Positions 23,383 to 34,559 of a stretch of DNA of 64,000 nt are shown here, one piece after another. The stretch comes from Aedes albopictus (lineage: Eukaryota; Arthropoda; Insecta; Diptera; Culicidae), in NCBI RefSeq assembly GCF_035046485.1, contig NC_085138.1:339152263-339216262 (forward strand), written 5' to 3'. Every line of letters starts with the position of its first letter. Within the stretch, counting starts at the first letter, position 1. The position numbers and the translations under genes were made by a program. The notes under the pieces are model-generated. The model searched no databases. It was not told the DNA's origin and saw only the letters and a list, made by a program, of their open reading frames with translations.

Positions 23383-23900
23383 CAGTAGACGATCGATAAC
23401 TGCAACATGTTTACGTTTCACTTAGCGAACAAAATTCGATAACTGCAACATCAAGGCGGTGTTTTTTCACGTCTGACAGTTTTCCTTCATTTCAGGGTGA
23501 AGATTTTTCTGAGGATTTCTGAAGGACGGTGATACGACTACGAATCGATTGATTGGATGTTCAGTAGCGGTACAAGGGTTCTGTAGCGGTGCAAGATTGG
23601 AGGTTCTGCAGCGGTGGAGATTCTGTAGCGGTGGAAGTGAATGCAAGATTCGATTTTGACGTGTCGTGAGTGACGCGGCTGGATTTCCTTGCGTTTTGGA
23701 GAACAGGAGTTTCAAGTTGAAAGCTGTTCAAGCGAATTTCCTTGGATAAGAAGCTTTTCAAGAATTCCTTTTATTGGCATATTTTGATTTGGTTAAGTAT
23801 TTCTTTTATTGTTAATTTTTTATTTTATTACCTTTCTTTTTTTCAAATATTTTTTGTGAGTTTATTTTTGTTGACCAGTACTCCCCGTTGATTTCCTATT

Positions 23901-25191
23901 ATGGAAACCGACGGGGATTCTCCAAATTCCAAAAAGGATGATCCTGCAGCTCCTGCTGGAACATCCAAATCTTCTAGGGTGAAAATTTTTCCGTCCACTT
24001 TTCTTGGTCCTTATCCTGTTTATTTTAGAAAAAAGGATAAACCAATTAATGTTCTGCTCATTTCTGCAGAAGTATATAAACGTTATAAATCTGTCAAGGA
24101 AATCAAAAAGATTTCCTTGGATAAATTAAGGGTAGTTTTCGGTTCTCGAGGTGATGCTAATGCCCTCCTCGAATCTGATTTATTTGGCAATTTGTACCGT
24201 GTGTACGCACCTTGCGACGCATGTGAAATAAGTGGAGTCATTTATGACGAAACTTTATCTTGTGAAGATATTTCAAATTTTGGTTTGGGTATTTTCAAAA
24301 ATAAATCTATCCCTCCAGTAAAAGTTTTAGATTGTCATCGGTTATCCAAATTATTTTTTGATGGCAATAGTTCTAAATACATTCATTCGGATTGTATTAG
24401 GATTACTTTCGCTGGGTCAGTACTTCCCGATATCATTTCAGTAAATAATGTTACTTTTGACGTGAGACTTTACTTTCCAAAGCTCATGCATTGTACTAAT
24501 TGCCTTTTGTTTGGACATACATCTAGTTTTTGTTCCAACAAACCAAAATGCTCCAAATGTGGAGAAAATCATTCTTCATCTGAATGTGTCAAACATTCTG
24601 ATGTTTGTATTTATTGCAGAAAACAACATAATTCAGTCAAAGATAGTTCAGTTTACAAAACTAACCAAAAAAAAATTCAACCAGCAAATTAAAATTAGAA
24701 ACCAACTATCTTATTCAGAAATTTTAAAGAACACTGATAATTTTACTACCCCTAATATTTATGAAACATTATCTGATTGTGAAAATGATGAACTTGATGA
24801 AACTTCTAATCAGTTTGTATACAAACCGCCAACCAAAAGAAAACGAAATAATTTATTATCTAGCAGAAACAATGAAAATTTGAATCCATGTCCTTCTACA
24901 TCTTCTGAAAGACATTTTCCGTCATTGAAATCTTCTTCTCAAACAATACCTGGGTTTCAAAGAGTAGATGGCCACGAACCATTACCCAATAAAAATGATA
25001 ATAATCATTCTTCAAATAGTGTTGAAAAAAATGAAGGTTCTATTTTAAACATTTTGGAACAAATTGTTGATATTTTAGGATTTAGTGAATTTTGGAAAAA
25101 TTTGATTAAAAAATGTTTACCCTTTTTCACATCCCTTCTTGAAAAATTGAATTCTTTTGGACCCCTCATTGCTTCCTTATTTTCGTTTTAA
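23901..25191 (+). pseudogene. I-like ORF1, gag-like nucleic-acid-binding protein, one frameshift
   Basis: ORF1 proteins of this group coat the element RNA. The first 263 codons (ATG at 23901) contain a central RNA-binding-like region and C-terminal zinc knuckles: C-x2-C-x4-H-x4-C near 24494, C-x2-C-x3-H-x4-C near 24550, and a third incomplete one (C-x2-C-x4-H). A frameshift in the A-run near 24666-24675 ends this frame at 24692; the C-terminal part continues in the next frame to the TAA at 25189-25191. That stop overlaps the ORF2 start as TAATG. Confidence 0.75.
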
Positions 25192-28100
25192 TGGCTTCCA
25201 TAATTTCTAACAAATTAAATATATTGCAGTGGAATTGTCGTAGTATACTACCTAAAATTGACAGATTAAAAATTTTATTATCAAATCATAACGTAGATAT
25301 TTTTTGCCTAAATGAAACTTGGTTGGTGGAATGTAAACAGTTCAATATTTCTTCGTTTAACATTATTCGAAAAGATAGAGACGTTCCATCTGGTGGAGTT
25401 TTAATTGGTATTCGTAATGGAATTGAGTTCAAATATTTAAATTTACCATTGATTCCACCAATTGAATACATTGCTGTTTCTTTTAAATATAATAACATGG
25501 AATTTTCCATTGTATGTTTTTACATTCCTCCAAATTCATCATTTTCACTATCAGATATTAAATACATTCTAGATAATGTTCCATCTCCATTTTACATAAT
25601 TGGAGATTTCAATGCACATAATATTGCTTGGGGGAGTGATAAAACTGATGGTAGAGGAAATTTGATTATGGATATGGTTGATGAATTCAATTTAAATATT
25701 CTTAATGATGGATCATTCACTAGAATTTCGGTTCCTCCTGACCATCATACGTGTATTGATTTATCTTTTTGTTCTAATTCTTTATCATTTATTTCTTCCT
25801 GGAAGATTATTAATGATCCTAATGGTAGTGATCATTTGCCTATTTTGATCGAAATTTGTAGTTCTAATCATAATCAACCATCTAATGAATCATGTGTTCC
25901 TGATCTGTGCAAAAATGTGGATTGAATTAGGTTTGCTGATCTCATTTCGTTTTCATTAATCAGCTTTGATTATTCCGTATCTTCACTTGAAAACTATAAA
26001 TTATTTTGTGAAATATTAATTCGTAGTTTATGTAAATCTCAAAAATTTAAGAATTTTTCCAAATCATCTAAAAATAAACGCTTGTCATTTTGGTGGGATA
26101 GTGATTGTTCATTGGCTTTAAGGACAAACGTCTTGAGATCCCGGTTCAACAGTGCATCAAAACCTCAGACGCACAAATCTCAAGAAGCAAGCTTCAAACA
26201 TCAATGCATTTTATTATTCCGTTCTTGCTCACTTGTAATAAGCTTAAAATAAAAAGCTCAGGTGCGCTGGTTTTGTTTACGAAGAGATTTGTGCTCTCAA
26301 AATCGTGAGTAGGTGCCAAAGTCGGACATTGTGGCGGCCATATTGGGATTCTAACAAGTCTGTCCTTAAAAAATCAGATGCTTTTAAAAAATTTCGTCGT
26401 TTTGGTTCTAGGGAAAATTGTTTCTTATATTGTAAGGCTGAAGCTCAATTTGTTAGAATGACTAAATTCAAAAAAAGAAATTATTGGAAAAAATTTGTAG
26501 AAAATCTTGATAGAGAGTCATCTTTATCTACATTATGGTCAGTTGCCAGAAATTTGCGAAATCATAATTCTTCCTCTCCAAAAATTTTGGAATATTCTGA
26601 AGATTGGATTCATAAATTTTCATCTAAGATTTGTCCAGATTTTGTTCCTCCGTTTATAAATTTCAAAAATAATCAAACATATAATTACTTTCCTGAGCTT
26701 TGTGCTCCATTTTCTATAGAAGAATTTAACTTAGCTCTATCCATAACAAATAACACTTCTCCAGGGATTGATAGTATAAAATTCATAGTGCTGCAAAATT
26801 TACCGCTAGATGGAAAATTACATTTATTAGCATTATATAATTCATTTCTTTTTGAGAATATTTTACCTTTAGACTGGCGTGCTATTAAGGTTATTAGTAT
26901 AGTTAAACCGGGTAAGGATCCTTCGTTTGTTGATAGTCGTAGACCAATTAGTTTATTATCATGCCTTCGGAAACTTATGGAAAGAATGATATTAAATCGT
27001 CTTGAACTATGGGCTGAGAATAACAACATTTTGTCCTCATCGCAGTTTGGTTTTAGGAAAGGATCTAGTACTCGTGATTGTATTGCACTTTTGGCCTCTC
27101 AAGTTATTCTTTCTTTTAATAAGAAGCAGGGTGTAGTTTCTACTTTTCTGGATGTTTCAGGAGCTTATGATTCTGTTCTCATTGATTTACTTTTTCAAAA
27201 ATTAAATAATTTCAAAATTCCTTATTTAATAAGTAATTTTATATATAATTTGTTTTCTTTTAAAATTATGCATTTTTATCACAATGGTTCTTCAAAATTG
27301 ATTAGATATAGCTACTTTGGACTTCCCCAGGGTTCTTGTTTGAGCCCTTTTTTATATAATTTATTTACAAGTGATTTGGCATCAGTTATTCCAAATGGAT
27401 GTTATTTCTATCAATTTGCTGATGATAAAGTTTTATCTATTAGTGGTAAAAACAGAGAAATTATTCGACATTTTATGCAATGTACGTTAGATAATATTGA
27501 TGTTTGGGCTCATAACAATGGATTTACATTTTCAGTTTCAAAAACCAAATTTATTATATTTTCACGTAAACATTCTACAGTCAGTTTTAATTTGTATCTT
27601 AATGGTCATGAAATCGAGCAAGTTGACGATTATAAATATTTGGGAATTTGGTTTGATTCAAAATTATTGTGGAATAAACATATTCAATACGTACAAAAAA
27701 TTTGTGCAAAAAGAATCAATTTTCTTAGAACTATAACAGGGACTTGGTGGGGAGCTCACCCTTCAGATTTAATTACACTTTATAAAACAACCATTCGTTC
27801 TGTTATGGAATATGGATGTTTTGCCTTTGCTAGTGCTGTTAAAACGCATTTTTCCAAACTTGAAAAAATTCAATTTCGTTGTCTAAGAATTTGTTTAAAA
27901 TTAATGAATTCTACTCATACTCAAACAGTAGAAATCTTATCAGGAATCCTTCCTCTTAAAATTCGTTTCAATGAATTAAATAGCAAATTTATGTTGCAAT
28001 GCTTCAATAATAATCATCCAGTAGTTAATATTTTGAAATACTTATCTGAAATAAATCCTACTTGTAGAATTTTAGATTCTTTTAATTATTGTTCTTCGGT

Positions 28101-29136
28101 AAATATCATACCAAGTTCGGTTCCCTTATGTCATTTCCATAATTATAGTATTGATATTCATTCATTTCATCCTCTAGTTGATTTGTCTCTTTATCATGAA
28201 CTAAAACAAATACCAAATTATGAATATCCTCGTTTTGCACCTATTTTATTTCAACGTAAATTTGTTGGCTTGGACCCTAATCAATTTTACTTTTTTGACG
28301 GATCATTAATCCAATATGTAGCTGGATTTGGTATTTACAATTATTCTTCTACATATTTTTTCAAACTACAATCTCCTTGCTCAATTTTTATTGCTGAATT
28401 AAGTGCATTATATTATACATGTACTTTGATCAGAAATTTATCGCCAAATATTTTTGTTATATGTTCAGATAGTTTAGGTTGTTTGAATGCTATCAAATCC
28501 ACTAATTTTAATTTTAAAACGCATCATATGATTTTGAAGTTGAAAGAAGAACTATATAATTTACATCTCCAGGGTTTTGTTATCAAATTTGTGTGGGTTC
28601 CTGCTCATTCTAATATTTATGGTAATGAGCAAGCTGATGCTTTAGCCAAATTAGGTGTTCGTAATGGGGTTGAATATCGTCGACAAATTGCTTCATCTGA
28701 ATATTTTACGGAGTTGAAAAATCAGTCGTTAATAAGTTGGCAATATTTATGGGATTCTAGTGATAAGGGACGTTGGTGTCATTCCATTTGGCCCATAGTC
28801 AATCAAAATTTATGGTTTAAAAATTTATTTGTTGGACGAAACTTCATTTGTACATTTTCGAGACATATGTCTAATCATTATATATGTAACAGCCATTTAT
28901 ATCGTATTGATATAAAAGATTCAAATTTATGTGATTTTTGCTCAACCTATGAGGATATTGACCATATTGTTTTTAATTGTTCTAGATATGTTGTACCTAG
29001 AACTAAATTTATTGGTGATATTAGGATACATCATCACAGGGTTCCAGAATCTGTTCGCGATATTTTGGGAAGCAAAAATCTTTGTTTAATGAAAATACTT
29101 TATAGATTTTTAAATGATATTTCCTATATAGTATGA
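25191..29136 (+). pseudogene. I-like ORF2: endonuclease, reverse transcriptase, RNase H; interrupted
   Basis: The endonuclease (25191-25925) has QWNCRS, NETW, GDFNAHN and SDHLP. A TGA at 25923-25925 stops the frame, which then remains open to about 26117, where a TTAA-flanked MITE is inserted. From 26370 the frame resumes to 29136 with the RT (DVSGAYDS near 27150, GLPQGS near 27320, FADD near 27415) and an RNase H domain (FFDGS near 28295, AELSAL near 28395, CSDSLG near 28460, PAHSNIYGNEQADALA near 28600-28645). A cysteine-rich C-terminus (C-x2-C...H...C) follows near 28930-28980. The stop and the MITE make it non-functional. Confidence 0.85.
26122..26365. mobile_element. 244-bp MITE with TTAA flanks inside ORF2
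   Basis: TTAA stands at 26118-26121 and 26366-26369. The ends are inverted AGGACA/TGTCCT followed by partly matching bases. A TTAA target is typical of piggyBac-like elements, though the terminal triplet is not the usual CCC. Confidence 0.65.
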
Positions 29137-29581
29137 TATTCCTTTTTTTTCTAAATCTTTCGTTTCAGAGTTTGCAAGATATTTCAGCGGTAGATGACAT
29201 TTTCATTCAAGATTAGGATTTTTGGCCCATTTTCAAGATTTGGCTCTGCTATGGATTTATGCCGTTTGAGCCTTTATTATAAGTTATTATATTACCTTTT
29301 GTAAATGTTTTGTGAAAAGATGAAGAGGTTTTATGCCTTTTTGAGAACGATTTCATAATGAGAAAAAGGAAATCACTCAAAGGGGCTTTTCCCTCTTCCT
29401 AAATTTTTGTTAAAAAATAAAACTAAACTAAACTGCAACATCAGAAAGGCGTCAACAACCCATCAATTGACGTTAAATGAACGTAAAATTCATGCGACTG
29501 TTCATTTAAGCTAACGTGTCGCACCGTTTTGACGAATAGCAGTGCGATAACTGCAAATTTGTTACACTTATCGGACTTGCA

Positions 29582-29820
29582 CTGCCGTTCTAAGCATATC
29601 TGTACCATGTTGTTTTTCTACGCATACTGTCCCACCGCTCTAACTTAAGTGACAACTAAAAATCAATGTCAGAAAGATGATGCTTGACGTTATCGTGGAA
29701 TATTAATTTGTGATGCAAAATGAAAAAAAAAATATTAAATTAACTTCAAATGGCTCTGTTACTGGGAAAAACACGGTAAGAATGCAAAACAACATGGGAC
29801 AGATATGCTTAGAAGGGCAG
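29582..29820. mobile_element. 239-bp MITE with TGCA flanks
   Basis: TGCA lies on both sides (29578-29581, 29821-29824). Inverted ends CTGCCGTTCTAAGCATATCT and complement match over about 26 bases with two mismatches. Comparison with the intact pogo-like copy at 59506 shows this block as an insertion. Confidence 0.75.
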
Positions 29821-30058
29821 TGCAGTTAATAAAAAGCATTGCAGTTAAACCGTTTGCATTGCACCGACCGAACGTCTACTGTACGCTTATGCGTGTATGA
29901 CGAATCTGTTTCCTTACCTGTCCTTTCCCCTGTCCCATCCTTTTTTCCTTTCTTCTCCCTCAGGTAAATGATGAATAGACTCGTGTTCATGGCGATGGCA
30001 CAAATTTCCCAAATGGAGGAGAACGTGCCTTTGGAGCCGACCTACTGATACCTTATAC

Positions 30059-30274
30059 CGTGGTAACAATTTCAAGTTAAGTCAAAAAATTTTCAAAGCT
30101 CATAATATTAGTCATAAACGCACAAATTTGCATTGCATTCGGTTCATTGAATACGGAGATATAACAGCTTAAAGTTGATCGGATAATTATGACTATTCCA
30201 TGTAATCGTTGCAGTTTTCGAACCGTATTCGGTAATTGAAATGAATATATGTTGAACTTATCACACGTCTACTG
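30059..30274. mobile_element. Degraded relative of the pogo-like MITE
   Basis: The right end, ACACGTCTACTG followed by TA, matches the TACAGTAGACG family. The left end (TACCGTGGTAACAATTTC) fits only if a few bases were lost. Lies at the 3' end of the Loa remnant. Confidence 0.35.
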
Positions 30275-30279
30275 TACGT

Positions 30280-31820
30280 GGATCATTCGCCACCGCTTCG
30301 TAAACCAGGTTAACCCAAAGAATTGAACTCGGTTTATCGCTGTTGGGGCAATGAAGAAACCGCTTAAAACCAGATTATTTTCTTTATCAGTTGGCCAAAT
30401 GTCTGGGCGGATTTTGAACGATGGCAAACCAATAGGCATTTCGGGGAATCAATCATCATAAATCAGCATAGCGACACGTGAAAGCATAGGCATGACATTG
30501 CAATTCGATAAAACAAATAGTGTTCTAGTCAAACAACAATTCAATAGTTCAATAGTTTCCTTGATGGCACATAGAGTCACGGTGTCATTTGTAATCCGTT
30601 ATGAGTAACTCAAATGCTAGCACTTTCTGAAACACCCTATACTCAGAATATTCAGCAAACCCGCACGAAATCCATAAACGATTGCTTTGCGTGAAATTTT
30701 ATCATTCAGTGGAAAATTTCCGTACCATCGACTCATTGACATACATACGAAAAAGATTGCTATCGTTGCGTTGTCAGCTGGCGAAGGCGCTATCAATGAT
30801 CCACTCTAGATTTTGCAGGTGTGTAGTGATTCAAGCGTCCATTGAAGAATTAGGCCCAGGTGTTCCCTAGTCAAAACAACCACATCATCGGCCGATAGCG
30901 GGAAGCGAAAATCGGACTCAACTATAGTTACAAAATGTTTACCCACGAAATTACACCCAGAATAGGGAACGACGACAAGTACCTAAAAGCGGCCCCTTCA
31001 AGAGGGGACGACGGGTGAATCACTTTGCTTGACTCATTTCCGTCTGGGACGCGTATCGTTGGCATATCATCACAAGCAAAACAAACAAATCCCAATAATC
31101 GAAACCCCTCGGCGGCGTGGCGATATCAGGCGGGCGGGCCATAGTTTATGACCACCAACTATTTAGTCATCTTCAATAGAACGAAATCAATTTTATTGCC
31201 CGGTTCAATTCGGGAATCGTACGCAAAGCAACGAACAAGATTCGATACGCGCGACTCTGGGACGTCGACGTTGCGTCGTCTTCGTCGTCGTCATCATACT
31301 GGTACGAAGCGGACCCAGGCCAGACACATTCGCTTGGATACAACGAACGGCGCGAACATGGGTCATGAATGCAAATAAGATAGGAACAGCAGTTACTGGT
31401 AAATTCGTTTGAATGAAACTTTATTGACGGTTGATGGTCGGTGAGTGCTGTTATCAACGTGGGCGTAGCCAGCCAGGGTTGTCAACATTGTGAAGACATT
31501 TAGAGCACTTACAAGATGCATGGAGGCTGGAGTGGACACAATACTTTATCTCAAGAAAATGTTTCCATGTCATAATACCAATAGACGAAAAAAATATTTA
31601 AATAAATCATTGATTTTTTATCGCATTATACTCAGTGAAGGTGAAGCTTTGTTTTACCTGCGGCTTAAGATTAATGGTGTAACCATTGATTTTACTCTTC
31701 CATAATTCAAGCGCCACTGAGTTCAATTTAAAAATATACCTATCATGAAGAACCCAAATTGTGCTGTTTTGTGCGATTTTTTTAATATCACATCAAGAAT
31801 CAATATGGCGGCCTCTCAAT
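30280..31820. other. No gene recognised; possible host sequence
   Basis: No frame longer than about 95 codons, none of them recognisable. Composition is less AT-rich than the surroundings around 30900-31350, with a CGTCGTCGT run near 31265-31295. No repeats matched to other parts of the window. Confidence 0.4.
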
Positions 31821-31828
31821 AGAGCATA

Positions 31829-32649
31829 CAGTGCCGCTCAAAAAAATTTAAATAAAATTTAACTTTCAACAATAATTTTGATTGAGTATATTACTCTTTG
31901 ATTCGGTACTAGTTTTGTCTCCAGTGATATTTTTGTAATCAAACAAAACCGTTTTTATTTAACACTAGCTGTCCCGGCAAACTTTGTCTTGCCGTCTTGT
32001 GGTGGTTTGACAACTGTAGAGCTCAAAATAGCACCGCACTCTAGATTGATTTCATTTCGATCACGCTGAATTTCTTCCCGGCTCATATAAAATAAGTATT
32101 TTCACAATTTTTATACTTTTTTAAATGATTTTTGTAACTTTTTCTGCATATAAACACAGTCACCATGAATACGAATCGATCCGTGCAAGAGTCATGCTGA
32201 TCGGTTCATCCGTTCGTGAGTTTTGTTGCCTCAAAGGAACTTCAAACTCATTTTTATATATATAGACTAGCTGTCCCGGCAAACTTTGTCTTGCCAGTTG
32301 CGGTGGTTTGACAGTTGTTGAGAAACTTGCAGCACCGCACTCTAGATTGATTTTACTGCGATCGTGTAGACTTCCAGTTCGCACAAATTTCAGTGCATTC
32401 TTCATTTATCCACTTCTTCAGTTCATTTTTGTAACTTTTTCTGCATATGAACACAGCCACCATGAATATGAATCTAACCATGCAAGATTCATTCTGATCG
32501 GTTCAGCCGTTCGTGACTTTTGTTGCCTCAAAGGGACTTGAAACTCATTTTTATATATATAGATTAGTAAACATATTCAAGGAAGTAAGACTACATTCTT
32601 ATCGTATTTTAAGTTGTGTATCAATTATCAATATTTTCACGCGGCACTA
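31829..32649. mobile_element. Possible Tc1-like element remnant holding a duplicated retroposon
   Basis: The left end CAGTGCCGCTCAAAAAAATTT and the weaker inverted match GCGGCACTA near 32649 are bounded by TA. There is no transposase; most of the interior is the tandem pair at 31965-32564. Confidence 0.4.
31965..32564 (+). repeat. Two tandem ~300-bp SINE-like units
   Basis: Units 31965-32266 and 32267-32564 both start CTAGCTGTCCCGGCAAACTT and end with a TTTTTATATATATAGA tail. They share ACCGCACTCTAGATTGATTT and TGTAACTTTTTCTGCATAT blocks. The head and tail resemble a widespread insect retroposon type (recalled from memory, unchecked). The head-to-tail joint is exact. Confidence 0.65.
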
Positions 32650-32867
32650 TAACCTAGAGCAGCTTTGCAATATATGGTGGAACAAGTTGAGCTAACGTTA
32701 AAATTAAGTTATGGTAGCTGATTTTCAAGTTACTCACATAAACTCTAAATGCAGATACTTTTTTTAACGCAATTATAACTTATTTCTCAACGAGTCCAAA
32801 TATGTCAAAACGTCAAAACATTGCCGTAAACAATCATGCTGTTTTCATTATTGTTTAGAATGTCATA

Positions 32868-33308
32868 TTAGTTTTGATGATTTTGCGGAATTAGTGATAA
32901 AATTTCGGTAAGCCAAAAAGTTCCCTGCTGAGTAGTTGAAGGATAGATAATACTGCAAGGCAATTTAAGGCCCAAAACAGCGTTTTGGTAACATCCTGAG
33001 CAGATCACCTCGTCTAGGTCGGGTTTGTGAATGTGTTCCGGGTAAGGGCGCCTTTTGCGAAAAGTTAATGGCAAGTAGTACCCCGACATTGATGGGGACG
33101 TGGCCCGGACAAACAAGAGGAAGTTGGTTGTAGAAGAGCCAAGGTTGTTGAATACGTGGTTCCACTTGATATCTCGCTTTTCATCCTGAGAAAATAATAG
33201 CTGGTCGATTTTTTTTCGATAGAGGCGACGGACACCTGAATAATCAAACATATTTAAAATGGAAGGGTCATATATGTCATGATTTGGCTCGAGAATACAT
33301 AATTGCAT
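32868..33308 (-). CDS. Unrecognised 146-codon frame, doubtful
   Basis: An ATG-started minus-strand frame of 146 codons in an otherwise repeat-poor stretch. The translation has a tyrosine- and lysine-rich start, a CSGC pair and no low-complexity period; no domain was recognised. It could be an exon of an undetected gene, a remnant of an unclassified element, or chance. No splice signals or poly(A) signal were tied to it. Confidence 0.2.
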   Translation of the reverse strand: MQLCILEPNHDIYDPSILNMFDYSGVRRLYRKKIDQLLFSQDEKRDIKWNHVFNNLGSSTTNFLLFVRATSPSMSGYYLPLTFRKRRPYPEHIHKPDLDEVICSGCYQNAVLGLKLPCSIIYPSTTQQGTFWLTEILSLIPQNHQN

Positions 33309-33750
33309 TCGTGCGGGGTTCTGACATGATCGTGCGAAAAAAAACTAGAGAAAAGTGACCAAAAAAAGCAAGTAAAGCGAGAAAATCAAATAGCACATAT
33401 GCTGGGGAACATTTTAAAACAGTATGTCAAAAAACGCAGTTGGCAGCGATGTTTGCAAGTGTTGTATAAGTGTTCAAATAACGTATTTTATTCTTCTTTG
33501 AGCTGTCATGTTATCTTATGTATGTTAGCGAATAACAGCTTTTTTCCTACACATGATGTTTTATATTTCGCTTATAATACTCTTATCCATATTTTTAGAT
33601 TTTAATTTTTGAAGATGTTTTCTGTGTTACTTGGGAGACATATACTACTCAAATCGCAATCATCGCACGATTTAACGGTTATTTTGAAAATATAGTGTGG
33701 TTCGGACTGTGCTCGTATGTGTCATGGTGGCGCTGCTGTGCCTACATCAC

Positions 33751-34013
33751 CTCTTAATTTTGGAGAGAAATGAACGCGACGCCGATCAATGTTTACATAA
33801 AATGACTCAATCATGAACCTTCATTCATGTTTTATGAATGGATGACGGCACGGGGGAGTCGTCACCTGATAAATTGTTACATCGAGCCGAGGGAAACAAC
33901 ACCTGCAAACGAATGCTGCGGATTGAGCATTATAGAGGGTGCTAGTGAGATGCCAAACGATGTTTTTGAAAGAAATTTCTTCTAAGTAATATGTCTGTTC
34001 GTCTGTGGTTAAA
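33751..34013 (+). repeat. Direct duplication, copy 1
   Basis: About 88% alike by eye to 34212-34479, in the same orientation. Shared blocks include GAACCTTCATTCATGTTT, GAGGGAAACAACACCTGCAAA and CCAAACGATGTTTTTGA. No target duplication or terminal repeats found. Confidence 0.8.
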
Positions 34014-34053
34014 AAGCATCGCAGTAGCGTTTGCACCGAGCGAACGTCTACTG
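34012..34053. mobile_element. Solo right end of the pogo-like MITE
   Basis: GTTTGCACCGAGCGAACG followed by TCTACTG and TA matches the right end of the elements at 29881 and 59751. The rest of the element is absent. Confidence 0.6.
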
Positions 34054-34211
34054 TATTATACAGATTTTCGTACAGATTGCGTTTTATATGAAATACAGAT
34101 TGTTTAGCTATTGGAGTATGTATGGGATAGATTTTCTATAGTACAGATGGGATACAGATTTTCTATAATACTCTTAAAGATTTTTCATAAAAAAAACACC
34201 TGACAACCCTG

Positions 34212-34479
34212 CTCTCAATTTTGGAAAGAAATGAACGCGACGCAGCGCCGATCAATGTTGACATGAAAAGACTCAATCATGAACCTTCATTCATGTTTCA
34301 TGAATTGATGACGCCACGGGGGAGTTGTCACCTGCTAAATTGTTACATGGAGCCGAGGGAAACAACACCTGCAAATAAATGCTTCGGATTGAGCATTATA
34401 CAAGGTGCTAGTGATATGCCAAACGATGTTTTTGATACAACTTTCTTCTAAGTAATATATCTGTTTATCTGTGATAAAA
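34212..34479 (+). repeat. Direct duplication, copy 2
   Basis: Second copy of 33751-34013, about 200 bp downstream, with small indels. The sequence between includes a pogo-like MITE end and short ACAGATT-type repeats. Confidence 0.8.
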
Positions 34480-34559
34480 ATAATTCTGGCGTTCGAATTG
34501 AATAGGTCCTATCAGCATAGAGATCACAGCAAACATACGACCTATTCAAATCAGGCACC

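Larger units (their letters stand above)
23454..29430 (+). mobile_element. I-like non-LTR retrotransposon, full length but disabled
   Basis: AACTGCAACATCA occurs at 23441-23453 and 29431-29443: a 13-bp target duplication that defines a 5,977-bp element. It has a 5' UTR of about 450 bases, ORF1 with zinc knuckles, ORF2 with endonuclease, RT and RNase H, a ~290-base 3' UTR and an AATAAAACTAAACTAA tail. RNase H plus gag-like knuckles place it in the I/Loner/jockey-related group; the clade needs a phylogeny. Confidence 0.85.
23383..29881. mobile_element. pogo/mariner-like MITE carrying nested insertions
   Basis: The left end CAGTAGACGATCGATAACTG at 23383 and the inverted right end at 29881 (CGAACGTCTACTG) are each flanked by TA. 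Removing the retrotransposon (23454-29430 plus duplication) and the MITE at 29582-29820 leaves a short element like the intact copy at 59506-59751. Confidence 0.8.
18790..30055 (+). mobile_element. Loa-clade (Lian-like) non-LTR retrotransposon remnant, interrupted
   Basis: A 5' leader-like region starts near 18790, a decayed endonuclease-RT-RNase H frame spans 19705-22920, and a 3' untranslated region continues to 23382. The 3' region resumes at 29884 and ends near 30055, because a pogo-like MITE carrying a 6-kb retrotransposon has inserted at 23383. Assignment to the Loa group rests on the order endonuclease-RT-RNase H and on the NDANAHHIIWGS and GFADDY motifs. Confidence 0.65.

Noticed and set aside
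31173..31457. 94-codon minus-strand frame near a CGTCGT run
   Set aside because: Driven by the trinucleotide run (acidic DDDDEDD stretch); no other coding evidence.
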